Source: SG8-30 sp963695085
GTDB taxonomy: Bacteria; Pseudomonadota; Gammaproteobacteria; Steroidobacterales; Steroidobacteraceae
Length of the DNA: 64,000 nucleotides
Direction of reading: 5' to 3'
NCBI GenBank assembly: GCA_963695085.1
Contig: CAVOFV010000003.1
Coordinates: forward strand, 186,001-250,000
The notes below the pieces were generated by a model. The model made no database searches, had not been told where the DNA came from, and saw nothing but the letters and a program-made list of their open reading frames with translations. The position numbers and the translations under genes were made by a program. Below, in pieces: positions 36,308-47,149 of this stretch (positions are counted from its first letter, which is position 1; every line of letters begins with the position of its first letter).

Positions 36308-37675
36308 ATGCGAACCATCATCGAGCCCTTCCGCATCAAGGTCGTTGAACCGTTCCGCCTGACGACGGTCGAGGAGCGGCGTCGCCTGCTCGAGCAGGCG
36401 TCGTGGAACCTGTTCGGCCTGCACGCCGACGACGTCATGATCGACCTGCTGACGGACTCGGGCACCAGCGCCATGAGCGCCGAGCAATGGGGCGCCGTCA
36501 TGCGCGGCGACGAGTCGTATGCCGGTTCGCCATCTTTCTACCGCTTCGAGTCCGCGGTCAAGGACCTGATGGATTTCCGGCACGTCATTCCCACGCACCA
36601 GGGCCGGGCCGCGGAGGCGATCCTGTTCCTGCTGATGGGCGGAACCGGCAAGATCATCCCCTCGAACACGCACTTCGACACGACCCGCGCCAACATCGAG
36701 GCCAGCGGTGCCGAGGCCGTGGACCTGGTCACGCCCGAAGCCGCCGATCCCGACAGCCGCTACCCATTCAAGGGCAACATGAACCTGGCACGGCTCGAAA
36801 AGCTGCTTGGCACCGACGCCGAACGCATCCCGCTGATCATGGTCACCGTTACCGACAACGCGGGCGGCGGACAGCCCGTGAGCCTCGAGAACCTGCGCGG
36901 CATCTCGGCGCTGGCCCACAGGTTCCGCAAACCGCTGTTCATCGATGCCTGCCGGTTCGCCGAGAATGCCTACCTGATCAAGTGCCGCGAGCCGGGCCAG
37001 GGCGACCGCGCCATCAAGGACATCGTGCGCGACATGTTCGCGCTGGCCGACGGCATGACCATGAGCGCCAAGAAGGACGCCTTCGCCAACATCGGCGGCT
37101 GGCTGGCGATGAACGACGACGGGCTGGCCGAACGGGCCCGCAACCGGCTGATCCTGACGGAGGGCTTCCCGACCTACGGCGGCCTGGCCGGTCGCGACCT
37201 GGAAGCCATCGCCCAGGGCCTGCGCGAGATCGTCGACGAGGACTACCTGCGCTACCGCATGCGCACCTGTGAGTACATCGGCGAGCGCCTGACCGGGCTC
37301 GGCGTGCCGATCGTGCAGCCGACCGGCGGGCATGCGGTGTTCGTGGACGCCAGGCGTTTCCTGGCGCACATCCCACCGCTGCAGTACCCGGGACAGTCGC
37401 TGTCCGTCGCGCTGTACGAACTGGGCGGGGTGCGCGCCTGCGAGATCGGCACGGTGATGTTTGGCCGGCGGCCGGACGGCAGCGAAGCGCCCGCGGCAAT
37501 GGACCTGGTGCGCATGGCAATGCCGCGCCGCGTCTACACGCAGTCGCACGCGGACTATGTGCTGGAGATCTTCGAGGAGATCGTCGCGGCGCGGGACAAG
37601 CTGCCGGGTTACAGGATCGTGTGGCAGCCGGAGCGGTTAAGGCATTTCACGGCGAAGTTCGAGCCAGTCAGGTAA
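36308..37675 (+). CDS. tnaA: Tryptophanase
   Basis: This PLP lyase converts tryptophan to indole, pyruvate and ammonia. The 455-residue protein has LLTDSGTSAMSAEQWGAVMRG, IPTHQGRAAEAI, IDACRFAENAYLIK and the PLP lysine region TMSAKKDAFANIGGW (K255/K256). Tryptophanase and tyrosine phenol-lyase are close relatives. Here the tryptophanase-type Asp (D124 in THFDTTR, E. coli D137) and His (H446 in LRHFTAKF, E. coli H463) are both present where phenol-lyase has Thr and Phe, so tryptophan is favoured. No tnaB permease or tnaC leader is visible. A GTG at 36302 could be used instead of ATG 36308. Confidence 0.85.
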   Translation: MRTIIEPFRIKVVEPFRLTTVEERRRLLEQASWNLFGLHADDVMIDLLTDSGTSAMSAEQWGAVMRGDESYAGSPSFYRFESAVKDLMDFRHVIPTHQGRAAEAILFLLMGGTGKIIPSNTHFDTTRANIEASGAEAVDLVTPEAADPDSRYPFKGNMNLARLEKLLGTDAERIPLIMVTVTDNAGGGQPVSLENLRGISALAHRFRKPLFIDACRFAENAYLIKCREPGQGDRAIKDIVRDMFALADGMTMSAKKDAFANIGGWLAMNDDGLAERARNRLILTEGFPTYGGLAGRDLEAIAQGLREIVDEDYLRYRMRTCEYIGERLTGLGVPIVQPTGGHAVFVDARRFLAHIPPLQYPGQSLSVALYELGGVRACEIGTVMFGRRPDGSEAPAAMDLVRMAMPRRVYTQSHADYVLEIFEEIVAARDKLPGYRIVWQPERLRHFTAKFEPVR

Positions 37676-37744
37676 TACACGTCAGCCCGCCCCGGTGGGA
37701 GGACATCGTGGGCACGCCGCAATACCTGTCGGGTCACGACCGGC

Positions 37745-37876
37745 TTGGCATGGACCGGCAGCGCCGGTCTCGTCCACGATGGCATTCCGCGAGAGATCTT
37801 GCTCGACGTTTCATTGGACGGGCATCTTTCGCAGGGCGAAGTCATGTTTCACGATGGATTCAAGGCAGTAGAGTGA
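37745..37876 (+). pseudogene. Possible remnant of a small gene
   Basis: In the 263-base gap between tnaA and the MFS gene one plus-strand frame reads as a plausible protein end (GLVHDGIPREILLDVSLDGH, then LSQGEVMFHDGFKAVE and a stop). It has no good start codon or ribosome site. It may be the tail of a decayed gene or a chance reading. I do not recognise a family. Confidence 0.25.
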
Positions 37877-37938
37877 ACGCGAGAGTGCGGCGGCACGGGA
37901 CCGTCGCGGGCCACGGCCACGATGGAGACTCGTTCCGA

Positions 37939-39216
37939 TCAGTCTGCCCAGTCGCGCTCGAGCCAGCGTGAACTCAACAGGAACAGGCCCGAGGCCAGCA
38001 GATAGAAGACCGTACCGGCGAGGATCGAGTAACGCAGCGAATCGTCGCCGTAGTGCAACTGCAGCGCATCGGAGAGCGCGCCGATCGCCCAGGTCCCGAT
38101 CCCGATGCCGATCAGGTTGTTGACGAACAGAAACACGGCTGACGCGGTCGCCCGCATGTCCGGCCGCACCAGGTGCTGGACGGCGGAAATCACCGGTCCC
38201 AGCCAGACCAGCCCGAGCGCGGTCGGCACCAGCAGCACGAAGAAGCTGAGCACCGGCGTCGGCGACAGGATACCCAGCACGTAGAACGGGATCGTCAGCA
38301 CGAAGGCCAGCGCCGGGATCTTCACGTACGCCTTCCTGCTTCCCTGACCGAAGCGGTCCCCGGCCCAGCCGCCGATCCAGACTCCCGCCAGGCCGCCCAC
38401 CAGCAGGATGGCCCCATAGAACAGGGAGGCATCGAGCAGGGTCATCCCGTAGCTGCGCACGAAGAAGGACGGAAACCAGAAGAACAACCCGTAGCCCATC
38501 ATGGACGAGCAGGAAGCGGCGAGCGAGATCAGCCAGAAGCTCGGCTTTTTCACCAGCGTCCGCAGGATCGTCGCAAAGGCCGGCGGGGCGCGATCGTCGT
38601 GCTGCCGGTCGAAGCGGCCGCGCTCTGGCTCCTTGATCGTCAGCCTGAACACGGGCGCCAGCACGATGCCGGCGATGCCCACGGCAAAGAAGGCGAAGCG
38701 CCAGTCGATCAGGCTGGCGATCACGCCGCCGAACAGGATGCCCAGCGCGCTACCTATCGGTATGCCGAAGGAGTAGATGCTCAGGGCGCGGGCTCGCTGC
38801 TCCGGCGGAAACAGGTCGGAGATCAGCGAGTAGGCCGGTGCGACCCCGCCGGCCTCACCGACGCCCACGCCGAGCCGGGCCAGGAACAGCTGCCAGAAGT
38901 TGGTCGCCAGCCCACAGACGGCCGTCATGCCGCTCCAGATCACCAGCGCCCCGGTCATGATCCAGGTGCGGCTGTAGCGGTCCGCCGCCATCGCCACCGG
39001 GATGCCGAGGCCAGTGTAGAACAGCGCAAAGGCGAGCCCCCCCATCAGGCCGAGCTGCGCGTCGCTGAGGTCCAGGTCGGCCTTGATCGGCACGGCGAGG
39101 ATGCCGACGATCTGGCGGTCGATGAAGTTGAAGGTGTAAACGAGCACCAGGATGCCGAGCGCGGCGGCCCGTTCCCGGGTCAGCAGTCCGTCGCCCTGTC
39201 CGCCGTTCGCTCCCAT
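37939..39216 (-). CDS. MFS transporter, Spinster-like
   Basis: This is a 425-residue inner-membrane carrier with about 12 hydrophobic segments. The start TFNFIDRQIVGILAVPIKAD, the LGLMGGLAFALFYTGLGIPV helix, and the MFS signature AADRYSRTW are typical of the Spinster-type subgroup often found beside TonB receptors and catabolic genes. ATG 39216 has GGAGGAG upstream. It lies downstream of the TonB-dependent receptor on the same strand, separated by a strong hairpin. The substrate is unknown; it could move the compound brought in by that receptor. Confidence 0.88.
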   Translation of the reverse strand: MGANGGQGDGLLTRERAAALGILVLVYTFNFIDRQIVGILAVPIKADLDLSDAQLGLMGGLAFALFYTGLGIPVAMAADRYSRTWIMTGALVIWSGMTAVCGLATNFWQLFLARLGVGVGEAGGVAPAYSLISDLFPPEQRARALSIYSFGIPIGSALGILFGGVIASLIDWRFAFFAVGIAGIVLAPVFRLTIKEPERGRFDRQHDDRAPPAFATILRTLVKKPSFWLISLAASCSSMMGYGLFFWFPSFFVRSYGMTLLDASLFYGAILLVGGLAGVWIGGWAGDRFGQGSRKAYVKIPALAFVLTIPFYVLGILSPTPVLSFFVLLVPTALGLVWLGPVISAVQHLVRPDMRATASAVFLFVNNLIGIGIGTWAIGALSDALQLHYGDDSLRYSILAGTVFYLLASGLFLLSSRWLERDWAD

Positions 39217-39255
39217 GCCGCTCCTCCCGAGTCGCGCCGGTCTGTTCAGACGGAA

Positions 39256-39284
39256 GGGGGCGCAGCCGAATCGGCTGCGCCCCC
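39256..39284 (-). terminator. Strong hairpin terminator after the TonB-dependent receptor gene
   Basis: Two 14-base arms (GGGGGCGCAGCCGA and TCGGCTGCGCCCCC) pair perfectly around a single base. It sits 53 bases past the receptor stop and 40 bases before the MFS start, with only a short T-rich stretch after it on the minus strand. It would uncouple the two genes at least partly. Confidence 0.65.
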
Positions 39285-39336
39285 GGTCCTCATCGCGTCA
39301 CAGGCGCCGGTCAGCGCCAACGGTACTGCACGAGGG

Positions 39337-41580
39337 CTAGAAGCGTCCCGTAACGGTAAAGCTCCAGGTACGCGGCGCGCCGTAATAGACGGTGCGGATA
39401 TTGCCCACGGAGGAGAATTCCTGGCCGTCCGTGCGATAGACCTTGTCCGTCAGGTTGCGGCCGTACAGACCGGCGCTCAGCTTGCCGTCGCTGTCGGTCC
39501 ACAGCAGGCTCGCGTCATAGACCCAGAAGTCGTCCTGGAACAGGCCTGGGATTTCGACACTTGAATTGACCGGCGTGTTATCGACCGACAGCGCCATCCG
39601 CGAACGGAAGCGCCCGGAGCCGGCGAGACGCAGCGAGCCGCCGCCAAGGTTGAAATCGTAGGCTGCGCCGAGGCGAGCGGTCCATTCGGGCGAGAAAGCC
39701 GGCTCCTGGAAGGCGCGGCTTCCGCCGAAGGCGATAAAGCGAGTGTCGTCGAAGGAGCCGTACTCGGCGTCGAGATAACCGATCTGCGCGTCCAGCAGTA
39801 CGGCCTGCACCGGCTTGTAGACCAGCTCCAGTTCTGCGCCGGAGATGTCAAGCGAGCCTGCGTTCAGGACCGTCAGTTCCGGGCTCGGCAGGCCAGTTCC
39901 CGGATCGATGGTGAGGCCGGAGACACGTGCCTGGAAGTCCGTGTAGTCGTTGTAGAAGACGGCCAGGTTCGCGCGCAGGGAATCACCCAGCCAGTCGGAC
40001 TTCAGGCCGACTTCATAGGAGGTCATCTCCTCCGGCTGGTAGGGCGCCTGTTCGCCCGGATTGTTAGCACGACCGTTGAACCCGCCCGACTTGAAGCCCC
40101 GTGCGAAGCGGCCGTAGACCAGCACGTTGTCGGTCGCCTGGAAATCAATCGAGGCCATGGGCGAGGTATCGGTCCACGTATCCTTGATCACGAAGGTGAA
40201 GGCCGGATTCGCGGTCACTCCCGGGAAGCTGGAAAAAGTGGACGTCGAGCGCCCGTATTCCTTTTCTTCCTCCGTATAGCGCACACCCGCGGAGAGGTTC
40301 ACGCGATCCGTGACCGCGAACGAGAGGTTGGCATAGGCGGCCCAGCTCTTGGTGGTCAGGTCGTCGTCAATGGTACGCAGGAAGGTAAAGCCGCCGGGGC
40401 CGGTGAACAAGTCATCCGCGTAGGCTTCCTGGTGCGACGAGATGTTCTCGTGCAGATAATAGACGCCGCCGACGAAGGACACCCGCTCGCCCTCGTAGCT
40501 GCCCTGGAACTCCTGGCTGGACTGATGCTGGTCGACGTCAACGAGCACATCGCCGGTCTCCAGCGTCGTCGCATCGATGTCGATGTAGTCAGTGTATTCG
40601 AGATCCCGGAAAGCGGTGATCGAGCGCAGCGCGAAGGCGTCGGTGGCGTCCCATTTCACGTTGAGCGCCGTGCCCTGGTGGATCAGCTTCGTCGAATTGG
40701 GCAGGCCCGGCGTTGGCGTGGCGGTGAACCTGAATTCCGGAACGACGGCTGGCAGTACGAGTATGGGAACGCCGAACAGGGTCGTCAGGGTATTGATCGG
40801 CTGGCCCATGACAAGACCGTTGTCTTCATTCGCATAGTCCGCCGACCAGTCCACGGCGACGTTCGTAGCCGGATCCCACGCCAGCGACACGCGGGCGGCC
40901 AGCACAGAACGATCGTTGTATTCAGCGCCTGTGGTCGGGTTGGTCACATAGCCGTCGCGGTTGGCGCTGTAGATCGAAAATCCGCCGGCCAACGTGTCGC
41001 TGGCGGGTCCGGAGAACGAGATCCGGCCGTCCAGCTGTCCGTAATTGCCGGCAGTCGCCTGCACGGTGGTGTGAAATTCCCGGCCTGGCCGGCGCGTGAT
41101 GACCTTCAATGCGCCGCCAATCGTGTTCTTGCCGTACAGCGTGCCCTGTGGCCCGCGCAGCACCTCGATGCGCTCGATGTCGAAGAGGTCCAATTGCGTG
41201 CCACGGATGCGCGAGTAATAGACGTCGTCGACATAGAAGCCGACCGCGGGATCGAACGTCTGCAGCGCATCGGGCTGGCCGACGCCCCGGATGTATATAT
41301 TGGTGGCGTTGGAAGAGCCGCGCCCCTGCACGATGTTGAGGTTGGGAACGATGCCCTGCAATCCGGTGCTGTCGATCGCACCGATGCGCTCGAGGGTGTC
41401 CTCGGAAAAGGCCGACACCGACCCTGGCACTTCCTGCAGCGATTCCGCCATGCGCCGCGCCGTGACCACGATTTCCCCCAGCGCCGCTACGCCGCGCTCC
41501 TGGGCGAGCACGGGTGCCGGCAACACAGCGGCTACGGCGACCGCGATCAGCATGTTCCTGCAACCGCGCTTCTCTTTCAT
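39337..41580 (-). CDS. TonB-dependent outer-membrane receptor
   Basis: This is a 747-residue outer-membrane gated channel. A signal peptide (MLIAVAVAAVLPAPVLAQE) is followed by a plug domain (EIVVTARRMAESLQEVPGSV, IYIRGVGQPDALQTFDPAVG, VEVLRGPQGTLYGKNTIGGA-like IEVLRGPQGTLYGKNTIGGA). A 22-strand type barrel follows, ending with the aromatic TWSFTVTGRF. The motif set belongs to the large group of receptors in environmental proteobacteria not limited to iron. It is divergent from a TetR regulator and the lipid-type operon, suggesting uptake of their substrate. ATG 41580 has AAGGGG upstream. Confidence 0.93.
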   Translation of the reverse strand: MKEKRGCRNMLIAVAVAAVLPAPVLAQERGVAALGEIVVTARRMAESLQEVPGSVSAFSEDTLERIGAIDSTGLQGIVPNLNIVQGRGSSNATNIYIRGVGQPDALQTFDPAVGFYVDDVYYSRIRGTQLDLFDIERIEVLRGPQGTLYGKNTIGGALKVITRRPGREFHTTVQATAGNYGQLDGRISFSGPASDTLAGGFSIYSANRDGYVTNPTTGAEYNDRSVLAARVSLAWDPATNVAVDWSADYANEDNGLVMGQPINTLTTLFGVPILVLPAVVPEFRFTATPTPGLPNSTKLIHQGTALNVKWDATDAFALRSITAFRDLEYTDYIDIDATTLETGDVLVDVDQHQSSQEFQGSYEGERVSFVGGVYYLHENISSHQEAYADDLFTGPGGFTFLRTIDDDLTTKSWAAYANLSFAVTDRVNLSAGVRYTEEEKEYGRSTSTFSSFPGVTANPAFTFVIKDTWTDTSPMASIDFQATDNVLVYGRFARGFKSGGFNGRANNPGEQAPYQPEEMTSYEVGLKSDWLGDSLRANLAVFYNDYTDFQARVSGLTIDPGTGLPSPELTVLNAGSLDISGAELELVYKPVQAVLLDAQIGYLDAEYGSFDDTRFIAFGGSRAFQEPAFSPEWTARLGAAYDFNLGGGSLRLAGSGRFRSRMALSVDNTPVNSSVEIPGLFQDDFWVYDASLLWTDSDGKLSAGLYGRNLTDKVYRTDGQEFSSVGNIRTVYYGAPRTWSFTVTGRF

Positions 41581-41591
41581 GCAATTCCCCT

Positions 41592-41607
41592 TGACAGTGT
41601 TGTGTCA
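41592..41607. promoter_or_regulatory. Inverted repeat TGACA-N6-TGTCA in the receptor/tetR intergenic region
   Basis: A short palindrome lies just upstream of the receptor start. TTGACA at 41591 could also act as a -35 box. It is a candidate operator for the adjacent TetR protein; evidence is symmetry and position only. Confidence 0.3.
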
Positions 41608-41702
41608 GCGCGATCCTGGCGACGCCGCAGCGGCGGCTCTCGATCCAGGATCGCCCAGCGAGCAATGACGCCTTGCCATCCGGACCCGATCATGCAAGAT
41701 TA

Positions 41703-41723
41703 TGAAACATGAATCAAGTTTCA
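41703..41723. promoter_or_regulatory. Inverted repeat TGAAAC-N9-GTTTCA spanning the tetR start codon
   Basis: Perfect six-base arms flank the ATG at 41709. TetR-family regulators often bind palindromes over their own promoter. No Shine-Dalgarno site precedes this ATG, so tetR may be translated from a leaderless or near-leaderless message. Confidence 0.35.
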
Positions 41724-42320
41724 AGTCATGGGAGGATCCCGAAGACCGAACGGGGCCGCAGGACTCGCAACCGCCTGCTCGAAGCCGCCGAGGTCGAATT
41801 CGGAAAGAAGGGATTCCATGACGCGGCGATCAGCGGCATCACCCAGCGCGCCGGCGTGGCGCTCGGGACTTATTACACCTACTTTGACAGCAAGCAGGAG
41901 ATCTTCGCGGCCCTCGTGTCCTACATGAGCGAACGCACGCGGCAATGGGTCGGCGAGCGGGTCGCCGGTGCACCGAACCGGCTCGCCGCGGAGCGGCTCG
42001 GCCTCGCCGCCTACATCGAGTTCGTCCGTGAGCACAAGGGCATTTACCGCATCATGTCCGAGGCCGAGTTCATCGCCAACGACGCGTTCCGCGCGCACTA
42101 CGAGGGCTTCGCCCGCTCCTACCTCGCGAACCTCTGCAAGGCGGACGCGCGCGGCGAGATCCGCCAGGGCGATTACCAGGTCTGGTCCTGGGCGATCATC
42201 GGCATCAACGTCTTTCTCGGCATGCGCTTTGCGGAGTGGGATGAGAGCGAAGCACCACTGCGGATCGCCGAGTCGGCGCTGGACCTGATCGGCAACGGGA
42301 TGTCGCCGGACAAGGGCTGA
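41709..42320 (+). CDS. TetR-family transcription regulator
   Basis: This is a 203-residue DNA-binding repressor. The N-terminal helix-turn-helix reads NRLLEAAEVEFGKKGFHDAA, then ITQRAGVALGTYYTYFDSKQEI, followed by an alpha-helical ligand domain of normal size. It lies divergent from the TonB receptor and directly upstream of the ketoacyl-synthase/ligase/hydrolase genes, so it probably controls both. The inducing ligand is unknown; an acyl-CoA is a fair guess from the neighbours. Confidence 0.92.
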   Translation: MNQVSSHGRIPKTERGRRTRNRLLEAAEVEFGKKGFHDAAISGITQRAGVALGTYYTYFDSKQEIFAALVSYMSERTRQWVGERVAGAPNRLAAERLGLAAYIEFVREHKGIYRIMSEAEFIANDAFRAHYEGFARSYLANLCKADARGEIRQGDYQVWSWAIIGINVFLGMRFAEWDESEAPLRIAESALDLIGNGMSPDKG

Positions 42321-42396
42321 TGCGCGGCAACCGGTTGGTCATCTTCCGAGCGCTCGCCGCGGCAGGTAGGCAAGGCAGGATCGGGGCATTCAGTCC

Positions 42397-43430
42397 ATGA
42401 ACACCATGGGTATCGTCGCAACCGGCACCTGGTTCCCGGACACCTGCGTCACCGCGGCGGAGATTGCAGAACGCAGCGGCATACCCGAGCAGGTGGTCCG
42501 CGAGAAACTGGGCATTGAGCGCAAGTACGTCGCCGATCCGCGGGTCCACCCGAACCAGATGGCCGTCCTGGCAGCCCGCAAGGCCATTGACCGGGCCGGC
42601 ATAGACCCCATGGACATTGACGTGGTCCTGTGCACGACGGAGGAGTGGCGCGAGTACCTGCTGTGGACCACGGCCATCGACCTCGCCTGGGAAATCGGCG
42701 CCCGGAAGGCCTGGGGTGTCGACGTGCACACCCGCTGCGCGACCACGATCGCCGCGCTCAAGATGGCCAGTGGCCTGATGGCCAGCGATCCCTCCATTGA
42801 CACGATCCTGGTGGGCGGCGGCTATGCCGTCTCCCACTTCATCGACCTGGGCGATGTGAACACCTCCTTCCTGTTCAACATCGGCGCGGGCGCCGCGGCG
42901 CTGATCCTGAAGCGCGACTGGCCGGCGAACCAGGTCCTGGGCACGCACCTGATCGCCGACGGGTCGATGAGCCGGCACGTGATCATTCCGGCCAGCGGCA
43001 CGATCCGCCACCCGACGGACGAGGCGGTCGACCAGGGCGCCTTCAAGTTCCGGCTGGCCGAACCCGCAGCCATGAAGGCGCGGCTCGGGGCGGTGTCGGT
43101 CGGCAACTGGCTGACCTGCGTGGACGTCGCGCTGCGGGAATCGGGCCAGAAGCGTGACGGCACCGCCTACACGCGGCGGGACATCGACTTCCTGAACATG
43201 TCGCTGGTCAAGCCTTCCGCCTACCGCACGATGCTGAGCCAGCTAGGCCTGACGGAGGAACAGGGCGTCTACCTGTCGCGCGTCGGGCACATCGGCGAGC
43301 AGGACGCGATCATCAACATCGAGGCGGGCCTCGAGCAGGGCCGGCTGAAACCGGGCGACACGATGGCGGTCCTGGCGGCCGGCATCGGCTACGTCTGGGG
43401 TGGCGCGATCGTCCAGTGGGGGACGCCCAG

Positions 43431-43434
<4 letters not shown>
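42397..43434 (+). CDS. Ketoacyl-synthase III (FabH/thiolase-fold) family protein with unusual active site
   Basis: This 345-residue protein has the thiolase fold. Visible features are IVATGTWFPDTCVTAAEIAE, KLGIERKYVADPRVHPNQMA, the nucleophile Cys114 in DVHTRCATTIAAL, GAGAAALIL and the C-terminal GIGYVWGGAIVQW. In FabH the other two catalytic residues are His in HQAN and Asn in a GN motif. Here the matching segments read LVKPSAYR and RVGHIGEQDA, so the His and Asn appear replaced by Lys272 and His298. The reaction is therefore uncertain: acyl condensation, thiolysis or acyl transfer. It begins the operon with the ligase (GTGA overlap). Confidence 0.85.
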
Positions 43435-44956
<1,522 letters not shown>

Positions 44957-44960
<4 letters not shown>

Positions 44961-46039
44961 GCGTCGCAGTGCTCGACGGAATCAGCGCCCGCAGGGTGAC
45001 CACGAATCGCCTGGCCACCCGGGTGTTGTTCTCCGGCCCCGAGGACGGCATACCAGTCGTGTTCATCCACGGGAATTTCTCCTCCGCCACCTGGTGGGAG
45101 GAGACCATGCTGAGGCTGCCGCCGCAGTACCGCGGCATTGCCCCGGACCAGCGCGGATTCGGTGACGCGGATCCGGCCGAAAAGGTCGATGCGACGCGCG
45201 GCATGCGCGATTTCGTCGACGATGCGACCGCGCTCATGGACCACCTGGGCCACGATCGATTCCACCTTGCCGGCAACTCGCTGGGTGGAGTGGCCGCATG
45301 GTGGATGATGGCCGAACATCCCGACCGCCTGTTGTCCGTCACGCTGCCGGGACCGGGCTCTCCCTTCGGTTTCGGCGCAACGCGCGACGCGCGTGGAACG
45401 CCGACCAGCGAGGATTTCGCGGGCTCGGGCGGGGGCCTGCTCAACCCGGTCCTGATCCAGGGCGTGGCGCAGCGCGACCGGTCCCTAGAGCAGCCTTTCA
45501 GTCCGCGCAACGTGCTGCGGCTGCTGGTATGGGGCCCGCCATTCATTCCCAGGCGCGAGGACGACCTGCTGGACGCCATGTTCACCGTCCATCTGGGCGA
45601 CCGCGACCTGCCGGGAGACTGGGTGGATTCGCCGAACTGGCCCTACTTCGCGCCGGGCAGATGGGGTGCGACCAACGCGATGTCGCCAAAGTGCTCCGGC
45701 GGGCTCGTCGAGCGAATACTCGTCGCCGGGACCAAGACCAGGGTGCTGTGGATCTACGGCGCCGAGGACATTGCCGTCTGCAACAACGCTGCGTCCGACC
45801 CGGCCACGCGCGGACAGCGGGGTCTGCTGGCCGGCTATCCCGGCCCCGAGCGTTATCCGCCGCAGCCGATGATGGATCAGATCCGCACCCTGCTCGAGGA
45901 TTATGCGGCCGCCGGCGGGATCTACGAGGAGGTCGCCGTGGCAGGTTCGGGACATGTGCCCTTCATGTCTCATCCCGTGGAGTTCGACCGCGCCTTTCAC
46001 CGTCACCTGGAGCTGGCCGATCGGGGCCACCCGGAATAG
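44957..46039 (+). CDS. Alpha/beta-hydrolase
   Basis: This is a 360-residue soluble hydrolase. The oxyanion segment is VVFIHGNFSSATWWEE, the nucleophile elbow is LAGNSLGGVAAWW (serine), and the C-terminal histidine lies in AGSGHVPFMSHP; the acid is likely in WIYGAEDIAVCN. The long cap region (about residues 130-260) is typical of esterases or C-C bond hydrolases. It is third in the coupled operon. It could cleave an ester or CoA thioester handled by the two preceding enzymes; the substrate is not known. Confidence 0.87.
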
Positions 46040-46108
46040 GGCTTTGTGCAGGAGGATCCGCGCCAGCCGGCGCCGCTTCCCGGAATGCCACACTCGATGG
46101 AGAACGAG

Positions 46109-47134
46109 ATGTCCAGATTGCTGACCTTCGCCCTGCTCCTCGCGATCACTGCAGCCTGCGCCGAACCGGCGCCCGCGCCGCGCATCGACCCTGCGCCCGC
46201 GCCGCGCATCGACCCTGCGCCCGCGTCGCGCATCGACCCTGCGCGCATCACCGTTTCAGGCATTTCCGCCGGCGGCCAGATGGCGCACCAGCTGCACATC
46301 GCGTACTCCGATCTCTTTTCGGGTGCGGCGATCATCGCGGGCGGCCCTTTCGGTTGCGCCCAGGGCTCGGTGGCAACCGCCTTCGCGCGCTGCATTGCCA
46401 CGACCGGCGGCAAACTGTCGGCTGGGGAATTCATCGACGAGATCGGCAAAGCCGCCGGCCAGGGGCTGCTTGCGGACACGACGCACCTGGCGGACGACCG
46501 GGTCTGGCTGTTCCACGGCTCGCTGGACAAGGCCGTCGCCCGGGAGCTCACCGATATCCTGCACGACGAATACCTCGCCTTCGTGCCGGCCGAGAACATC
46601 ATCTACGTCAATGACGTTCCAGCCGCCCACAGCTTTCCGGCGCGCGGCGCCGGACACGCCTGCGGAGCGTCCGAGCCGCCCTATGTCGGCAATTGCGACT
46701 ACGACGCGGCCGGCCAGTTGCTGCAGCAGCTCTACCCCGGACTGAAGGCTCCGGCCGGAGCGGAACACGCCGCGCTTGGCAAGGTCGAGCTCCCTGACGC
46801 GGCCGGCGCCGGGATGCATGAGACCGCCTACATGTATGTCCCCGCGCAGTGCGCCGCCGGGAGCGAGGCCTGCGCGCTGCACCTGGTGCTGCACGGGTGC
46901 GCCCAGTCATCCGTCAAGCTCGGCACTGCGTTCATCGAGCAGAGCGGCTACCTGCCCTGGGCCGAGGCCAACGCCATCGTGCTCGCCTTTCCGCAGGTTG
47001 CGCCTTCCGCCGTCAACCCCATGGGATGCTGGGACTGGTGGGGCTACACCGGCCCCGACTATCGCTGGCGAGACGGGGCACAGATGAAGCTGCTCGCGGA
47101 CTGGGTACGGAGCCTGGCAGGCCTCGAGGGCTGA
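46109..47134 (+). CDS. Secreted PHB-depolymerase-family esterase
   Basis: This is a 341-residue exported esterase. An N-terminal signal (MSRLLTFALLLAITAACAEP, possible lipoprotein Cys) is followed by a short Pro-rich repeat, then a catalytic domain with the serine in RITVSGISAGGQMAHQLHIA. Typical partner blocks follow: GGPFGCAQGS, LHLVLHGCAQSS, and NPMGCWDWWGYTGPDYRWRD. The match is to type 2 extracellular short-chain PHA depolymerases and related esterases. ATG 46109 has GGAG upstream and starts the signal peptide. It follows the hydrolase gene by 69 bases and may belong to the same operon. Confidence 0.85.
   Translation: MSRLLTFALLLAITAACAEPAPAPRIDPAPAPRIDPAPASRIDPARITVSGISAGGQMAHQLHIAYSDLFSGAAIIAGGPFGCAQGSVATAFARCIATTGGKLSAGEFIDEIGKAAGQGLLADTTHLADDRVWLFHGSLDKAVARELTDILHDEYLAFVPAENIIYVNDVPAAHSFPARGAGHACGASEPPYVGNCDYDAAGQLLQQLYPGLKAPAGAEHAALGKVELPDAAGAGMHETAYMYVPAQCAAGSEACALHLVLHGCAQSSVKLGTAFIEQSGYLPWAEANAIVLAFPQVAPSAVNPMGCWDWWGYTGPDYRWRDGAQMKLLADWVRSLAGLEG
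46169..46240 (+). repeat. Three tandem 24-base repeats inside the PHB-depolymerase-type gene
   Basis: The unit encodes APAPRIDP three times, with one base change in the third copy. It lies between the signal peptide and the catalytic domain, so it lengthens a flexible linker without affecting the frame. Copy number probably varies by slippage. Confidence 0.85.
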
Positions 47135-47149
47135 AACTCGGCATCAAAC

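Noticed and set aside
36308..37675. Tyrosine phenol-lyase
   Set aside because: The substrate-discriminating positions hold Asp and His as in tryptophanase, not Thr and Phe.
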